Shown here in pieces: positions 8,740 to 18,323 of a stretch of 64,000 bases of DNA; positions within the stretch are counted from its first letter, which is position 1, and every line of letters begins with the position of its first letter. Position numbers and translations under genes: made by a program. The notes beneath the pieces were generated by a model. It ran no database searches, was not told where the DNA came from, and worked only from the letters and a program-made list of their open reading frames with translations. Origin of the DNA: Bog-473 sp963742035 (GTDB lineage Bacteria > Actinomycetota > Acidimicrobiia > Acidimicrobiales > RAAP-2); NCBI GenBank assembly GCA_963742035.1, contig CAVUKH010000001.1, forward strand, positions 1 through 64,000, in the 5' to 3' direction.

Positions 8740-9957
8740 CTAGTGCATTTCGCTCCACGGGATATGGCGATCCCCGGAATGCTCTCGAGGTAGTCCGAGC
8801 ATCCGCTCGGCGAGGATGTTGCGCATGACCTCGGAGGTACCGCCTTCGATCGTATTTGCTCGAGCTCGAAGAAAGCCGACGCGGGGATCGGATCGAAAGT
8901 TCGAGCGCTTATCCGCGTCCCAGTCGGCAACGTCATCCGGGTACAGCATTCCGTTCGGTCCCATCAGGTCGAGGACCGTCTCGTAGATGCGCTTGTTGTG
9001 CTCGGCCGAAAATAGTTTGTTGACCGACCCGACGGGCCCGGGAATGCCGGCCTGCGCTAAATGAGTCGATCGAATCGACATCATCCGACCCAACTCAGCC
9101 TCGATCCACAGCTTTACCGTCCGATCGATCAGCCCGTGGCTGACATGTTCTGACTCCCTTACCAGCGAGACGAGCAGTTGCGCTGGCCCGGAGCCCCGCG
9201 ATGCCAAGGCGCCGCCGATAGCGACGCGCTCGTGCATCAAAGTAGTCATCGCCACGTTCCAACCATCACCGACCGCTCCCAGACGTTGGGAGTCGTCGAC
9301 GATGACGCCGTCGAGAAATACCTCATTGAATTCCGCCTCACCAGTGATTTGCCTGAGTGGGCGAACGTCGACTCCCGGTGTATTCATATCCAGCAGAAAA
9401 CAAGTCAGGCCACGGTGCTTAGGAACGTCGGGGTCTGTCCTGGCGAGAAGCAAACCCCAGCCGGCTGTGTGGGCCATCGAAGTCCAGACTTTCTGCCCAG
9501 TGATGGACCAGCCTTCTTCGAGGTGTTCGGCCCTGGTCGCGAGCGATGCCAGATCAGAGCCCGCTCCCGGCTCGCTAAACAGCTGACACCAAATGATCTC
9601 TCCCGCATACAGTGAACGAAGGTGCCGGGTGCGCTGATCCCCAGTCCCGTGGAACGCGATAGTCGGAGCGACCATTCCTATGCCGATCGGATTACGGGGA
9701 AAGGCGTCCGGGCAACCATGCTCTCGGAGAGTCTGTTCAATCTGCCGATGGCTCTCCGGCGTCGCCCCAAGGCCACCTGCGCCCAGCGGATAGTGCGCCC
9801 AAGCCAAACCGACGTCGTAGCGCGCACCAAGAAACTCATTTGGCGTTACCTGGCTAGGCGGAAACGACTTCAACAGCTCGAGAAGGTGAGCGGCGACATC
9901 GTCGTCCAGGTTGCGCTTGATTGTCTCGACCTCATCCGCTGACAGTTCGTGTGCCAT
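8740..9957 (-). CDS. Acyl-CoA dehydrogenase
   Basis: The roughly 405-residue FAD enzyme has the family signatures LFSEPGAGSDLASL (FAD/substrate loop), GQKVWTS and, near the end, EGGTSEVMRNILAERMLGLP. It catalyses alpha,beta-dehydrogenation of an acyl-CoA, passing electrons to ETF. The ATG at 9957 is preferred because GGGGAG lies six bases upstream; a TTG at 9984 would add nine residues. It is transcribed divergently from the PhyH gene at 10140, sharing a 180-base intergenic region with operator A (10090-10103). Sequence resembles the FadE-type enzymes of sterol side-chain catabolism; the substrate is not known. Confidence 0.9.
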   Translation of the reverse strand: MAHELSADEVETIKRNLDDDVAAHLLELLKSFPPSQVTPNEFLGARYDVGLAWAHYPLGAGGLGATPESHRQIEQTLREHGCPDAFPRNPIGIGMVAPTIAFHGTGDQRTRHLRSLYAGEIIWCQLFSEPGAGSDLASLATRAEHLEEGWSITGQKVWTSMAHTAGWGLLLARTDPDVPKHRGLTCFLLDMNTPGVDVRPLRQITGEAEFNEVFLDGVIVDDSQRLGAVGDGWNVAMTTLMHERVAIGGALASRGSGPAQLLVSLVRESEHVSHGLIDRTVKLWIEAELGRMMSIRSTHLAQAGIPGPVGSVNKLFSAEHNKRIYETVLDLMGPNGMLYPDDVADWDADKRSNFRSDPRVGFLRARANTIEGGTSEVMRNILAERMLGLPREHSGDRHIPWSEMH

Positions 9958-10086
9958 GTGGCTCCCCGTGCGGCTACGCCCCAATTGCTCTCATCGCTTC
10001 GGCAGCGTCGTCAGACAGACCGAGCGACCCGAAATATCGGATGGCTAACCCCCAGATCTGAATAGGGTTATCCCAACCGACCCGAG

Positions 10087-10103
10087 TAGAATAACATTGT
10101 TAC
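10087..10103 (+). promoter_or_regulatory. -10 box TAGAAT with operator site A
   Basis: TAGAAT (10087-10092) overlaps AATAACATTGTTAC (10090-10103), a site containing the perfect palindrome TAACA-T-TGTTA. It lies 37-50 bases before the PhyH start. The same 14-bp element recurs at four other promoters in the window (30180, 35287, 44045, 46722). The position over the -10 box suggests repression. It could also affect the divergent acyl-CoA dehydrogenase gene. Confidence 0.55.
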
Positions 10104-10139
10104 GGAAATGCGAACAAAAACGATCGACGAGGATTTCAC

Positions 10140-11318
10140 GTGGTCTCCGGGACAGAACGCACAATGAAGTCGGTTGAACCCAACGTCTCGCTCGATCATC
10201 GAACCCGATCCCTAGAGGACGTCAGGTCAATAACGCTGGAGAAATTCGTCGAAGAGATCGGGCCAGTGCTCCTACATGAAAACGGGGATTTATGCGCCAG
10301 CGCCCAGTCATGTTTGAACCTCCGGCCTCTCGTGCTGAAGGTTGGCTGCGAGTCCTGCACAATTGACCAAGGATCAGTACGTAACGGTGATGACCCTAGC
10401 GGCGCAGTTCTTGAAGCCGAGACAGGTGCACTGAGCGATCTATTCAACGGTGTGCAATCGACATACGGATTGGTTTTCGGAGGGGGTGGCCGAGTCACGC
10501 AAGGCCGGCTTCAGGAGGTCTTGGCCTGGGACCACGTCTTGCAGGCGATGTTGGAAGGGCGTCCCCTCTATGAGCCCGGAACGCTGAGATTCTGTTCAAG
10601 AGATGGTTCACCGCTTGACCTCCACCGCACCTTCTCACCAGATGATGACGACAGAGATATCGCAACGTTCATCGAGCAAACAGGCTTTTGCCACCTCCGC
10701 GGCTGGGTGGATCCGGGGATTCTTGACTTAGTCGCGAACGAAGTTCTGGAGGCCGGTCGGCTCTCCAATCCCGGTGATCCAAACAGATGGTGGGCAACAC
10801 TCGAAGACGGTACCGAGCGGTGCGTACGCGTGATGTATCTGCTCGACTCATCGCCGCACATGGCAGAGCTAGTCAATGGTGAGCCGTACAAACGTCTGGG
10901 AGATCTGTTCGACGACGGACATCGCATCCAACTTGATAGGCCGCAAGCCTGTGAGGCGCTGATCAAGCCCGTCGGAACAGCATCCGGTCTTTCGGAGTTT
11001 CCCTGGCACCGAGACTGCTCAATGGGCGGCCACGCTTATCACTGCGCAGGCTATGCGATCGGTCTGCCATTGAGTGCGACTGGCGGGAGCGACGGGTTCC
11101 TTCGGGTTGTCGCAGGGTCTAACCGGGCATCTGTTCCTTCCCCCGGACTCATTGAAGGCTTTGACTCCGACTTACCCGTCATTGCGATTGAGACGGAGCC
11201 CGGTGATCTGACAATCCATGTGGGCTGCACACTTCATGGAACCAAGCCCCCTCGTGTCAGGGAGCGGAGTGTGACTTACACTACGTACTCGTTGCCGGCC
11301 ACCGAAGCTGGGCGATAG
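10140..11318 (+). CDS. PhyH-family Fe(II)/2-oxoglutarate dioxygenase-like protein
   Basis: The C-terminal two thirds form a phytanoyl-CoA dioxygenase-like fold. The metal motif is WHRDCSMGG (HxD), with the distal His and 2-oxoglutarate Arg in HVGCTLHGTKPPRVRER. The preceding text GWVDPGILDLVANEVLEAGR is the usual family N-terminus. About 170 residues in front are an extra region I do not recognise (it contains VFGGGGRVTQGRLQEVLAWD). GTG at 10140 follows GAGG; an in-frame ATG at 10164 is possible. The family hydroxylates small molecules or acyl-CoA. Regulation by operator A is likely; the gene is monocistronic. Confidence 0.78.
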   Translation: MVSGTERTMKSVEPNVSLDHRTRSLEDVRSITLEKFVEEIGPVLLHENGDLCASAQSCLNLRPLVLKVGCESCTIDQGSVRNGDDPSGAVLEAETGALSDLFNGVQSTYGLVFGGGGRVTQGRLQEVLAWDHVLQAMLEGRPLYEPGTLRFCSRDGSPLDLHRTFSPDDDDRDIATFIEQTGFCHLRGWVDPGILDLVANEVLEAGRLSNPGDPNRWWATLEDGTERCVRVMYLLDSSPHMAELVNGEPYKRLGDLFDDGHRIQLDRPQACEALIKPVGTASGLSEFPWHRDCSMGGHAYHCAGYAIGLPLSATGGSDGFLRVVAGSNRASVPSPGLIEGFDSDLPVIAIETEPGDLTIHVGCTLHGTKPPRVRERSVTYTTYSLPATEAGR

Positions 11319-11385
11319 CGCTCTCTGTATGCACTTCGACCCGTGTGACCTCTCATGAGGCCGGCTCTTGACGCTGTCTATTCGA

Positions 11386-13677
11386 TCACAACTGCAGTGA
11401 GGCGGAACCCCTGACGACCGCACCTTGGGCGCCGTCATCGATGTTCACCGGTTCCCGACCCTGAAGTTCGACGACACCTGAGACACCCTCGGGCAGCGCC
11501 ACGACCACGCTCAGCTCGTCGTCTACCACGTCCCACTCCACGCTGATCCTCCCGCGCGGCGACTCGAGACTTGATTTTGCCCAAGTGATGTCCTCCGAAG
11601 GTCTTGGGGCAATCAACACACGCTCATAGCCAGCTTTGAGAGGGGCGATGCCACCTACCGTTCGATGAATCCAATCAGCAACAGCACCGAGGGCGTAGTG
11701 ATTGAAACTCGTCATCTCGCCAGGGTTGATGGAACCATCCGGCAGCATTGAGTCCCAACGCTCCCAGATTGTCGTTGCGCCCATTGTGACGGGATAGAGC
11801 CAGGAAGGACACGACCGTTCCAAGAGCATGCGATAGGCCTCCGCCAGATGCCCCGTTTGAGTCAGGGCCTCAAGTATGTACGGCGTCCCCGCAAACCCTG
11901 TACTGACGTGGTATCCGCTCTCTCGAACCAACTCAGCCAGTCGATCTCCCGCCGCCTGACGAGTGTCGCCGTCCACTAAGCCAAAGCTGATGGCCAGCGC
12001 ATAGACCGTCGGAGCATCGCTCTTGATCCTTCCCCCAGGCCGCAGGTAACTCGCAACAAACGCGTCCTGGGTGCGCTGCGCAAGTGTGTTGAACTCCTGC
12101 TCCTGTTGATCGAGGCCGATGAGGCCGGCAACGTCAGCAACCGTGCGAGCCGATCGGTAGAGGCAGGCAGTTGCGACTACACCGGGATTTGCCTTCGATG
12201 CCCAAGGCTGGTCGGGAGGTGCGTCTGGATCAAGCCAGTCTCCAAATTGGAAGCCCTGGTCCCAAAGTCCGCTGGGCGAAAGCCTTCCGATGACTTGATG
12301 CAGATGTGCAGCCATCGATTCGAACTGAGTCTCGAGAATGCGTCGATCACCATAGGCCTGCCAAAGAGCCCAGGGAACCCAAATACACGCATCACCCCAG
12401 ATCGCATACGGCCCGTGGGCAAACACCGTCAGACCTTCCATCCGAGGAGGACTCGGAACTACCAGGGGCACGACGCCGCCGGCGTACTTCTGCTCGACGC
12501 CGAGGTCCAAAAGCCAATCCGCCAGAAAGTCCTGGACGTCAAAGAGATAAGCAGCCGCCGGAGCAAACACGGCCAGATCGCCAGTCCAGCCCAGTCGTTC
12601 GTCCCGCTGTGGGCAGTCAGTCGGTATGTCCAGGGCGTTCCCCTTAAATCCCCATACGACATTGCGGTGGAACTGGTTGAGGAGTTCATGCGAACACTCG
12701 AAGTGGCCGATCCGAACGAGATTTGAATGTACGACCACAGCCTCGACTGCATCAGCCGCCACGGGACCTGGCCAACCATCGACCTGGGCATACCGGAACC
12801 CGTGGAACGTCATTGTCGGCTCGAAGACGTCCTCGCTGCCGCTGAGCACATACGTGTCGGTTGCTTTCGCACTGCGTAGTGGTCGTGTTCCGAGTTCGCC
12901 GTTCTCCAACACCTCCGCGTGGGACACCCGCACCTCAGAGCCGGACTCTCCCTTCACGCGCAGCTTGGTCCAACCCGTGACGTTCTGCCCGAAATCGATC
13001 AGGGTATGACCAGACGGAGAATTGAAAATGGACACTGGCTCGAGATGCTCATGACGCCTGACAGAAGGCCCAATCGCGGGAACCAAACGAGCGGAGTCGA
13101 ACGGGAGGGCGTCGACACCGACCCAACCATTGTCTCCAAACTCGGGGGTGAGCCACATTCTGCTCCAGAGACGAGCATCAACTGATTCACCGTCGTAGAG
13201 GTCGTTCGCCATAACACTCGATGGTCCGGCTCGCCACCCTTCATCTGTAACCACCAACTCGGTATGGCCGTCTGCGAAGACCATTTCGAGCTGCGCGATA
13301 ACGGCTAGGCGGTCTCCGTACAGCGCCTTCTGGCCAGCCCAACCCAGCCTCCCGCGGTACCAACCATTTCCGAGTCCGACACCCAGCACGGAGCGCTGCT
13401 GAAGGAGACGCATCACGTCATAGGAGCGGTAGCGAAGCCGCCATTGATAGCTGCTCCACCCCGGGCTCAGGATGTCATCACTTACGAGCTCTCCGTTGAG
13501 GTACGCCTCGAAGACACCGAGGCTCGATATGTGGAGCACTGCTTCTTGAAGGCTTCCATGGTTCCCGGGCACCGAAAAGGCGCGTCGGAGCAAAGGCGCT
13601 CCGGCGAAGTCATCGCGCGGAGAAATCAATAAGGCTCGCCATTCCACTCCGACTTCAGTTTCCGGACTCACCTTCAC
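11386..13677 (-). CDS. Alpha-L-rhamnosidase, GH78 (copy 1)
   Basis: At 763 residues it has the GH78 architecture: N-terminal beta-sandwich (LGVFEAYLNGELVSDDILSPG, GNGWYRGRLGW), then an (alpha/alpha)6 barrel with the hallmark DIPTDCPQRDERLGWTGD carrying catalytic acidic residues, a second acidic region at TTIWERWDS, and a C-terminal beta domain. No signal peptide is visible, so it should act in the cytoplasm on imported rhamnosides. Its GTG start overlaps the stop of the upstream flavoenzyme by four bases (GTGA), making a two-gene operon. It hydrolyses terminal alpha-L-rhamnose from glycosides, feeding the divergent rhamnose operon. Confidence 0.93.
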   Translation of the reverse strand: MKVSPETEVGVEWRALLISPRDDFAGAPLLRRAFSVPGNHGSLQEAVLHISSLGVFEAYLNGELVSDDILSPGWSSYQWRLRYRSYDVMRLLQQRSVLGVGLGNGWYRGRLGWAGQKALYGDRLAVIAQLEMVFADGHTELVVTDEGWRAGPSSVMANDLYDGESVDARLWSRMWLTPEFGDNGWVGVDALPFDSARLVPAIGPSVRRHEHLEPVSIFNSPSGHTLIDFGQNVTGWTKLRVKGESGSEVRVSHAEVLENGELGTRPLRSAKATDTYVLSGSEDVFEPTMTFHGFRYAQVDGWPGPVAADAVEAVVVHSNLVRIGHFECSHELLNQFHRNVVWGFKGNALDIPTDCPQRDERLGWTGDLAVFAPAAAYLFDVQDFLADWLLDLGVEQKYAGGVVPLVVPSPPRMEGLTVFAHGPYAIWGDACIWVPWALWQAYGDRRILETQFESMAAHLHQVIGRLSPSGLWDQGFQFGDWLDPDAPPDQPWASKANPGVVATACLYRSARTVADVAGLIGLDQQEQEFNTLAQRTQDAFVASYLRPGGRIKSDAPTVYALAISFGLVDGDTRQAAGDRLAELVRESGYHVSTGFAGTPYILEALTQTGHLAEAYRMLLERSCPSWLYPVTMGATTIWERWDSMLPDGSINPGEMTSFNHYALGAVADWIHRTVGGIAPLKAGYERVLIAPRPSEDITWAKSSLESPRGRISVEWDVVDDELSVVVALPEGVSGVVELQGREPVNIDDGAQGAVVRGSASLQL

Positions 13678-14900
13678 ACCGAGCGCTCACCCTCTGCCGC
13701 TACCAATTCGGCTAGATCTGAAATGGAATCCGCCCCCATCAACCGAAGGGTCCGGTCGATGTCGGTGCGCAGAAGGTCGAGTACCCGCGCAACTCCCGGC
13801 TGGCCGGCAGCACACAACCCGTAGGCCCACGAGCGGCCCACCATGGCAGCTCTGGCCCCTATCGCCAAGGCGCGCACCACGTCGGCGCCGCTTCGCATGC
13901 CGCCATCGACCATGACCTCGACCTCGTGGCCCACGGCGCGGATGATCTTCGGAAGGGCCGAGAAACTGGCCGGTGCGCCATCGAGCTGACGACCTCCGTG
14001 GTTAGACACGATGAGCGCTGATGCGCCACTGTCCACGGCTCGTCTCGCGTCCTCTGGTGACAACACGCCTTTGACCACGATCGGACCACCAAAGGACTCT
14101 CGGATCCACTCGAGGTCGGACCACCTCGGGGGCTGGGCGATCCACTCCAGAAGCCCTTCATCGGCCGTCATCAGCGAGCCGTTGTGTTTCGAGGCGTGCG
14201 AATGCACGAGGTCGAGTTGGAATCCGTCCAGAGCCTGATCGATCAGCCACCGAGGTCGAGTTGCAACGAAGCGAGCCATCTTGGTCGCGGTACGACGATC
14301 GAATTGGAGCGGCGGGGACAGCCCGTACTTGCTCTCGCGGAGACGATCGCCGGGGATCTGCGTGTCCATTGTGACGACGATTGCGGCAAAGTCACTCTTT
14401 CGTGCCCGCTCAACGAGCTGTTCCGCCCCCATACGGCCGCCCAAGAAGTACAGCTGAAACCAGACCGGTTCCGTCGCCGCAGCCTTGACCTCCTCCATGG
14501 AGTGTCCTGACATGGAGCTGAGGGTGAAAATGGTCTTGGCTGCGCCTGCGGCAGTGACGCCCGCCACGTCACCGGCCGTATGCATCATGCGAGTGAAACC
14601 GATGGGACTCAGAAGTACAGGCATGGACACCTTGCTCCCGAGGACTGTGGTTTCCAGGTTGGGCGGTTGCCCGCTCGTGATTCCGAGCCGAGGGAGCAGC
14701 GGGACGGACCGCACCGCCGCAAGGTTCGCTTCAAGTGTCCACTCGCTGCCTGCTCCACCCTCCACGTAGTTCTCGACCGGGGCCGGCACACGGCGATGAG
14801 CCAGCCGCTGCGCGTGTGGAACCGAGGTGATCCGGCGGGCCACCCGAGCATCCCTCCGGCCCATCCAACGAGCCATCGTCGACGGGCCCGATGTTGTCAT
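13674..14900 (-). CDS. FMN-dependent alpha-hydroxy acid dehydrogenase (L-lactate oxidising type)
   Basis: A 408-residue TIM barrel of the LldD/glycolate oxidase family. The FMN and catalytic motifs are ALIVSNHGGRQLDGAPAS (catalytic His and Arg), VMVDGGMRSGADVVRALAIG and MVGRSWAYGLCAAG. It oxidises an L-2-hydroxyacid to the 2-oxoacid. In this setting L-lactate is the expected substrate because the divergent aldolase/dehydrogenase makes L-lactate from L-rhamnose; mandelate-type substrates remain possible. ATG 14900 follows GGAGGTGGAGC. It is the first gene of the operon with rhamnosidase 1, and two LacI-type boxes lie upstream. Confidence 0.88.
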   Translation of the reverse strand: MTTSGPSTMARWMGRRDARVARRITSVPHAQRLAHRRVPAPVENYVEGGAGSEWTLEANLAAVRSVPLLPRLGITSGQPPNLETTVLGSKVSMPVLLSPIGFTRMMHTAGDVAGVTAAGAAKTIFTLSSMSGHSMEEVKAAATEPVWFQLYFLGGRMGAEQLVERARKSDFAAIVVTMDTQIPGDRLRESKYGLSPPLQFDRRTATKMARFVATRPRWLIDQALDGFQLDLVHSHASKHNGSLMTADEGLLEWIAQPPRWSDLEWIRESFGGPIVVKGVLSPEDARRAVDSGASALIVSNHGGRQLDGAPASFSALPKIIRAVGHEVEVMVDGGMRSGADVVRALAIGARAAMVGRSWAYGLCAAGQPGVARVLDLLRTDIDRTLRLMGADSISDLAELVAAEGERSV

Positions 14901-14927
14901 GCTCCACCTCCGGTACCGCTTGAAAAC

Positions 14928-14939
14928 TGAACCGATCCA
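14928..14939. promoter_or_regulatory. LacI-type operator 1
   Basis: TGAACCGATCCA fits TGAAnCGnTyCA, a LacI-family palindrome with a central CG. It is 28 bases upstream of the flavoenzyme start on the minus strand. Similar boxes occur at 15010 and 30162, all in front of genes for rhamnoside use, and a LacI gene ends the divergent operon. Confidence 0.5.
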
Positions 14940-15009
14940 ATTACCACCATAAACCGATCTTCACCTGGTAGGGGAAGACTAGCTGACCGCCTTGCTGCAT
15001 TCCTATTTG

Positions 15010-15021
15010 TGAAACGCTCCA
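15010..15021. promoter_or_regulatory. LacI-type operator 2 with rhamnose-operon promoter
   Basis: TGAAACGCTCCA matches the LacI-family consensus TGAAACGTTTCA at 10 of 12 positions. It overlaps a possible -35 box TTGTGA (15008-15013), which is 16 bases from a -10 candidate TAGACT (15030-15035) for the plus-strand operon. Located in the 212-base divergent region between the flavoenzyme and rhamnose isomerase genes. Confidence 0.5.
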
Positions 15022-15112
15022 AATCTGCCTAGACTTTTGGCACGGTCGTTGTCGACTGGGTGCATCCGATCGCCCAACGGGAGGCCCAGTCGGATCCACG
15101 GGCAGGAGGAAC

Positions 15113-16282
15113 ATGGTCGAGATTGACGACATGCTGCAGCGGCTGAGCCGCCTCGAGATCGAACTGCCCTCCTGGGCCTTCGGCAACTCGGGCACCAGGT
15201 TCAAGGTCTTCGCTCAACCAGGAGCGCCTCGTACTCCCGAAGAGAAGATCGCCGATGCGGCACAAGTGCACCGCTACACCGGCGCAGCCCCGCTTGTCGC
15301 ACTGCACATTCCCTGGGATCGAGTCGACGACTACGACAAGCTGCGGCTCTACGCAGAGGACTTGGGCGTGGGCCTCGGCACCGTCAACTCGAACACGTTT
15401 CAAGACGAGGACTACAAGTTCGGGAGCCTCACCCACGTCGATAATCGGATCAGGTCCAAGGCGATCGACCACATGCACGAGTGCATCGCCATCATGGACG
15501 AGATCGGCAGTAGCGACCTCAAGATCTGGCTCGCTGACGGCACCAACTACCCCGGACAGGGCGACTTCCAGGACCGTCAGAAGCGGTTGGCCGAGTCGTT
15601 AAAGGCCGTCTACGACCGGCTGAGCGACACCCAGCGGCTCATCCTCGAGTACAAGTTTTTCGAGCCGGCGTTTTATCATACGGACGTTCCGGACTGGGGT
15701 ACGGCCTACGTACAGTGCATGGAACTCGGGCCTCGAGCATTGGTCTGCTTGGACACTGGTCATCATGCTCCTGGAACCAACGTGGAATTCATCGTGGCTC
15801 AATTGCTGCGACTGGGGCGTCTTGGATCGTTCGATTTCAACTCTCGCTTCTATGCCGACGACGACCTCATGGTTGGTGCGGCAGATCCTTTCCAACTGTT
15901 CCGGATTCTCTATGAGGTGATTCGTGGTCGTGGGTTGACAGCGGAAGGCGGCGGGCTCAGATTCATGCTCGATCAGTGTCACAACATCGAGGAAAAGATC
16001 CCAGCTCAGATCCGGTCCGTCCTCAATGTTCAAGAGATGATGGCGAGGGCGCTACTTGTCGATCGAGAAGCCCTAGAAGTGTCACAGCGCGACAGTGACG
16101 TTCTCGGCGCGCACGAGATCTTTATGGACGCATTTTCGACGGACGTGCGACCCGTGCTCTCCGAGTGGCGAGAGGCACGTGGGCTTCCCGCTAACCCGAT
16201 ACGGGCCTATCAAAAGAGTGGCTACGCGGAGCAGATCACGTCGGAGCGCGTCGGTGGCTCAGCGCTCAGCTGGGGCGCGTAG
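15113..16282 (+). CDS. rhaI: L-rhamnose isomerase (RhaI type)
   Basis: The 389-residue TIM-barrel protein resembles the Pseudomonas/Bacteroides type of L-rhamnose isomerase rather than E. coli RhaA. Metal and substrate residues are visible in LKIWLADGTNYPGQGDFQDR, LILEYKFFEPAFYHTDV, CLDTGHHAPGTN and FDFNSRFYADDDL. It converts L-rhamnose to L-rhamnulose, first step of the phosphorylated rhamnose pathway. ATG 15113 follows AGGAGGA. It leads the operon rhaI, aldolase/dehydrogenase, rhamnulokinase and lacI, with spacings of 2 and 5 bases and then a 4-base overlap. The LacI-type box at 15010 overlaps its promoter. Confidence 0.92.
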   Translation: MVEIDDMLQRLSRLEIELPSWAFGNSGTRFKVFAQPGAPRTPEEKIADAAQVHRYTGAAPLVALHIPWDRVDDYDKLRLYAEDLGVGLGTVNSNTFQDEDYKFGSLTHVDNRIRSKAIDHMHECIAIMDEIGSSDLKIWLADGTNYPGQGDFQDRQKRLAESLKAVYDRLSDTQRLILEYKFFEPAFYHTDVPDWGTAYVQCMELGPRALVCLDTGHHAPGTNVEFIVAQLLRLGRLGSFDFNSRFYADDDLMVGAADPFQLFRILYEVIRGRGLTAEGGGLRFMLDQCHNIEEKIPAQIRSVLNVQEMMARALLVDREALEVSQRDSDVLGAHEIFMDAFSTDVRPVLSEWREARGLPANPIRAYQKSGYAEQITSERVGGSALSWGA

Positions 16283-16284
16283 CC

Positions 16285-18318
16285 GTGATTTCCGTCGTTC
16301 AGGATCTCCTTGCCCGCGCCCATCGACTTGGAGCTGATCGGAGAAACACGAATTTCGCCGGCGGGAACGTCTCCGCGAAGGGCAGCGACACCGACCCGAC
16401 TTCAGGAGAGCCAATAGATCTCCTCTGGGTCAAGGGATCGGGCGGCGACCTAGGCACTCTGACCGAGAGTGGATTGGCGGTTCTGCGTCTTGACCGGTTG
16501 CGATCGCTGCCTCGCGTCTATCGAGGGATAGAACACGAAGACGAGATGGTTCACGCCTTTGATTTTTGCCTGCACGGTCGGGGCGGCGCAGCTCCTTCGA
16601 TCGACACCGCCATGCATGCTTTGGTTGATTCTCCGCACGTCGACCATCTCCATCCGGACAGCGCTATCGCCATCGCCACTTCGGCTGACGGTGAGCAGCT
16701 GACCAAGGCCATATACGGCGACCGGGTCCGTTGGGTGCCCTGGCGCCGTCCTGGCTTCCAGCTCGGGCTCGATATTGCGGCAATTCGCGACGAGCACCCC
16801 GAAGCGATAGGCGTCATTTTGGGCGGGCACGGAACAACGGCCTGGGGTAACTCCAGCGAGGAGTGTGAAGCAAACTCATTGTGGATCATCGAACAGGCGC
16901 AGGCATACATCGATGCCCAGAAAGACCCCGAACCCTTTGGACGCACCGTTGAGAGTCGGATGCCCCTACCCCAATCTGAACGGGCCAAGTGGGCGGCGAC
17001 CCTCATGCCGCATATCCGGGCAGTCGCAGCCACGGACTACCGGGTGGTCGGCCATTTCTGCGATGACGAGATTGTCCTGGAGTTTCTTTCCGGCGAGAAA
17101 CTCGAGCGCCTGGCTGGACTGGGCACTTCATGTCCAGATCATTTCTTGCGCACAAAGATCCGGCCGCTGGTCTTGGACGTTTCCCCGTTGGAAGGTCTCG
17201 AAGCCTGCATCGAACGACTGATCGTTCTGCATGAGCGGTACCGAGCGGAGTACGCGGACTACTACCGACGCTATGCAAGGGAGGACGCTCCCGCCATGCG
17301 TGGAGCGGATCCCTCGATCGTGCTCGTTCCGGGCATAGGGATGTTTGCGTTCGGAAAGAACAAGCAGACCGCGCGTATCTCCTCCGAGTTCTACTTGAAC
17401 GCAATCAACGTCATGCGCGGGGCCGAATCGGTCTCGAGCTATGCGCCGATCGCCGAAGCAGAGAAATTCCGAGTCGAGTACTGGGAGCTCGAAGAGGCCA
17501 AGCTGCGACGTCTGCCACCTCGTCAATCCCATGACGGGCGGATAGCACTCGTCACTGGGGGGGCGAGTGGTATTGGACGAGCTATTGCATCTGACCTTGC
17601 GGCATCAGGGGCATGCGTCGTTGTCGCTGACCTCGATTTGGCGAAGGCAGTGGACGTCGCCAAGGACCTTGGGAGCTCTGATGTGGCCATCGGGGTGGCG
17701 GTCGATGTTTCGGTCGAAGGCGCCGTTCAATCCAGCGTTGACGCTGCTCTTCTTGCCTTCGGAGGTCTCGATCTCGTGGTCAATTGCGCTGGTCTTTCGG
17801 TGTCCAAGCCACTCCTGGAGACCACCGAAGCCGATTGGGATCTCCAGCACGACGTCATGGCCAAGGGAAGCTTCCTTGTATCCAAGGCTGCAGCGCGAGT
17901 CATGATCGCTCAGGGGTTGGACGGAGACATCGTTTACATCTGCTCTAAGAACGCGGTGTTCGCGGGTCCCAACAACGTGGCCTATAGCGCGGCGAAGGCG
18001 GACCAGGCCCACCAAGTACGACTACTTGCCGCGGAGCTGGGCCCGAAGGGGATCCGTGTGAACGGAATCAACCCTGATGGCGTGGTGCGCGGAAGCGGTA
18101 TCTTCGCCAGCGGGTGGGGAGCCGAGCGAGCCAAGGTCTATGGCGTTTCAGAAGATGAGCTCGGTGCGTTCTATGCCAGCAGGACTCTGCTGGGACGCGA
18201 AGTGCTGCCCGAGGATATCGCTCACGCCGTGACTGCTTTGACCTCCGACCGGTTCACCCACACGACTGGGACGATCGTGCCCGTTGACAGCGGTGTAGCT
18301 GCCGCATTCCTCCGTTAA
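16285..18318 (+). CDS. rhaEW: Bifunctional rhamnulose-1-phosphate aldolase/L-lactaldehyde dehydrogenase
   Basis: The 677-residue fusion has two parts. Residues about 1-410 are a class II aldolase/adducin domain with DHLHPDSAIAIA and ILGGHGTTAWG, whose His residues bind the metal. Residues about 425-677 are a short-chain dehydrogenase with VTGGASGIGRAI, NCAGLSV and the catalytic YSAAK. Known RhaEW/RhaDW proteins split rhamnulose-1-P into DHAP and L-lactaldehyde and oxidise the latter with NAD+ to L-lactate. GTG 16285 begins two bases after the isomerase stop. The divergent lactate-oxidising flavoenzyme completes the route to pyruvate. Confidence 0.92.
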   Translation: MISVVQDLLARAHRLGADRRNTNFAGGNVSAKGSDTDPTSGEPIDLLWVKGSGGDLGTLTESGLAVLRLDRLRSLPRVYRGIEHEDEMVHAFDFCLHGRGGAAPSIDTAMHALVDSPHVDHLHPDSAIAIATSADGEQLTKAIYGDRVRWVPWRRPGFQLGLDIAAIRDEHPEAIGVILGGHGTTAWGNSSEECEANSLWIIEQAQAYIDAQKDPEPFGRTVESRMPLPQSERAKWAATLMPHIRAVAATDYRVVGHFCDDEIVLEFLSGEKLERLAGLGTSCPDHFLRTKIRPLVLDVSPLEGLEACIERLIVLHERYRAEYADYYRRYAREDAPAMRGADPSIVLVPGIGMFAFGKNKQTARISSEFYLNAINVMRGAESVSSYAPIAEAEKFRVEYWELEEAKLRRLPPRQSHDGRIALVTGGASGIGRAIASDLAASGACVVVADLDLAKAVDVAKDLGSSDVAIGVAVDVSVEGAVQSSVDAALLAFGGLDLVVNCAGLSVSKPLLETTEADWDLQHDVMAKGSFLVSKAAARVMIAQGLDGDIVYICSKNAVFAGPNNVAYSAAKADQAHQVRLLAAELGPKGIRVNGINPDGVVRGSGIFASGWGAERAKVYGVSEDELGAFYASRTLLGREVLPEDIAHAVTALTSDRFTHTTGTIVPVDSGVAAAFLR

Positions 18319-18323
18319 GGACG

